Part shown: positions 63,236-64,000 of the stretch, in pieces
Numbering within the stretch: position 1 is the stretch's first letter
How the letters are laid out: each line of letters begins with the position of its first letter
Assembly (NCBI RefSeq): GCF_963678195.1
Contig: NZ_OY782759.1
Span: 124,001-188,000, forward strand
Length of the DNA stretch: 64,000 bases
Source: an uncultured Hyphomonas sp.
Lineage (GTDB): Bacteria > Pseudomonadota > Alphaproteobacteria > Caulobacterales > Hyphomonadaceae
Direction: 5' to 3'
Program-made: the position numbers and the translations under genes
The notes under the pieces: generated by a model
What the model was told of the DNA's origin: nothing
Database searches by the model: none
Seen by the model: the letters and a program-made list of their open reading frames with translations, nothing else

Positions 63236-64000
63236 TTACTTCGGCTCATGGGCAATGAAAAGCGTTGGAACGCCCATTGTGCCATCGCGGACAGTGAAGA
63301 CGGAGGAGCCAGGCTTCCGGCCCTTGCGCTGTTCGGAGACATTGAAGCCCGCATCGGTCAGGCGCGCATGGGCAGAGGCCAGGTCTGCCACTTCCCAGGT
63401 CAGACCCCAGATCCGGTCCGGCCCGGCCGGATCATGCGTTTCGCCCAGGCGGTGGATCACCTCAAAGGTCAGCCCGCCTGTGCGGAAGAACAGGAAACGC
63501 GTCTTCCATTGCGGCGCATTCCGATCGAGCGCGAGATCAAGACCCAGACGCGCGCCATAGAGCCCGAGTGCCCGGTCAGGGTTCGGCGTGTCGATGACGA
63601 TATGATCCAGGGATGTGACGGCCCCGTCCGGCGCTGCCTGTTCCGGCAGCGGCGCGTCTGGCTGGATGAGGAAGGTCTTCACGCCGGCCGTCTGGTCGTC
63701 GGCGCAGCGGAAGCGTTTCCAGCTGCGCGCCTTTCCGTCCAACTTGTTGGTGCTTTCGCCCGGGATGACTTCGTGCGGGCCCATGCCGCGGCGGGTCAGC
63801 TTGTGATGCGCCGCGCCGATGTCGCCCGTGCCGAAGGCCAGCGTCTTCAGGCCCGGCCCGTCGATCTCGATGATCTCCCGCAGCCGGTCCGCCACCGGCC
63901 CTTTCCCGGCAGGCGCCATCAATTCGAGACTGGTGTTCGCCACCTTGAAAATCGCGGTCGCGGCGCCGCCGTCTCCTTCGGCGCGCCAGACGGGCGGACG
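63236..64000 (-). CDS. VOC/glyoxalase-fold protein, 5' end beyond window
   Basis: Runs in from the right edge without a start (first codons here read RPVWRAEGDGGAATAIFK); 254 codons plus the stop lie in the window. Two glyoxalase-type modules: one entering at the edge with FKVANTSLELMAP and GDIGAAHHKLTRRGMG, the second from about SLDHIVIDTPNPDRALGLYG to GVPTLFIAHEPK. Substrate unknown. It ends 10 bases before leuD. Confidence 0.85.
   Translation of the reverse strand, partial: RPPVWRAEGDGGAATAIFKVANTSLELMAPAGKGPVADRLREIIEIDGPGLKTLAFGTGDIGAAHHKLTRRGMGPHEVIPGESTNKLDGKARSWKRFRCADDQTAGVKTFLIQPDAPLPEQAAPDGAVTSLDHIVIDTPNPDRALGLYGARLGLDLALDRNAPQWKTRFLFFRTGGLTFEVIHRLGETHDPAGPDRIWGLTWEVADLASAHARLTDAGFNVSEQRKGRKPGSSVFTVRDGTMGVPTLFIAHEPK

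Noticed and set aside
1-64000. tRNA, rRNA, CRISPR repeats, transposases, phage or defence genes, plasmid origins.
   Set aside because: Looked for on both strands and not seen; almost all intergenic gaps are short and are accounted for by promoters or terminators.

Overview
The window is about 64 kb of gene-dense, GC-rich bacterial chromosome. No gap between genes exceeds about 300 bases, and I see no rRNA, tRNA, CRISPR array, insertion sequence, phage gene or attachment site. The gene content points to an alphaproteobacterium. Supporting signs are the aerobic cobaltochelatase pair cobS/cobT, the order ybeY-phoH-miaB, acnA facing a ccmABCDG cluster that is followed by yciB, ftsY, mtaB and dapF, rpmB beside a DUF3108 gene, a YdcH-type small protein, and three enzymes of the ethylmalonyl-CoA pathway. 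Gene order and protein style fit the Caulobacterales/Hyphomonadaceae (for example Hyphomonas). The genus is inference; no 16S gene is present.

Region 1-13 kb: on the minus strand, miaB-phoH-ybeY and the start of a CorC-like CBS protein form a tight operon. Next come an AGCS amino-acid:Na+ symporter, a glyoxalase I gene broken by a one-base frameshift, an Ada-type methyltransferase, a glutathione transferase and a short-chain dehydrogenase. A methylsuccinyl-CoA dehydrogenase (mcd) follows, with a clear promoter and an upstream palindrome. A minus-strand pair of lipoproteins (lactonase-like metallo-beta-lactamase fold, GH16 glucanase) and hisI complete this part.

Region 12.6-29.4 kb: enoyl-CoA hydratase with HMG-CoA lyase, cobS-dienelactone hydrolase-cobT, two lipoproteins (NTF2-like and amidohydrolase), rpmB with its own promoter and terminator, a DUF3108 protein, an RluA-family pseudouridine synthase, a PhoD-like phosphodiesterase, a degenerate SDR, small membrane and coiled-coil proteins, a diguanylate cyclase, and purE-purK-creatininase.

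Region 29.4-45.9 kb: a four-gene ABC export cassette of the Gld type (ATPase, permease, GldG-like, DUF4340), a DUF1223 protein, and acnA divergent from ccmA-B-C-D-G (ccmA appears translationally coupled to a 23-codon leader ORF). Then come a MarR protein with a histone-H1-like tail, a Nudix hydrolase, yciB, an EamA transporter, an N-acyl-D-amino-acid deacylase, and a membrane protein/XRE regulator pair behind a repeat-rich promoter.

Region 45.8-64 kb: dapF-mtaB-ftsY; mesaconyl-CoA hydratase, an ArsC-like protein and malyl-CoA thioesterase; a YbjN protein, a serine hydrolase and a LysE exporter; RarD, MscS and asd; an NTF2-like protein and an amidohydrolase; leuD and leuB separated by two related small lipoproteins and a monooxygenase-like protein; and a VOC protein that runs off the right edge.

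Most of this is core metabolism, and I find no defence system or clear novel machine. The points most worth a second look are the MarR/H1-like fusion, the mcd promoter palindrome, the leuD/leuB insertion with twin lipoproteins, the XRE operator array, the ccmA leader ORF, and the frameshifted glyoxalase.
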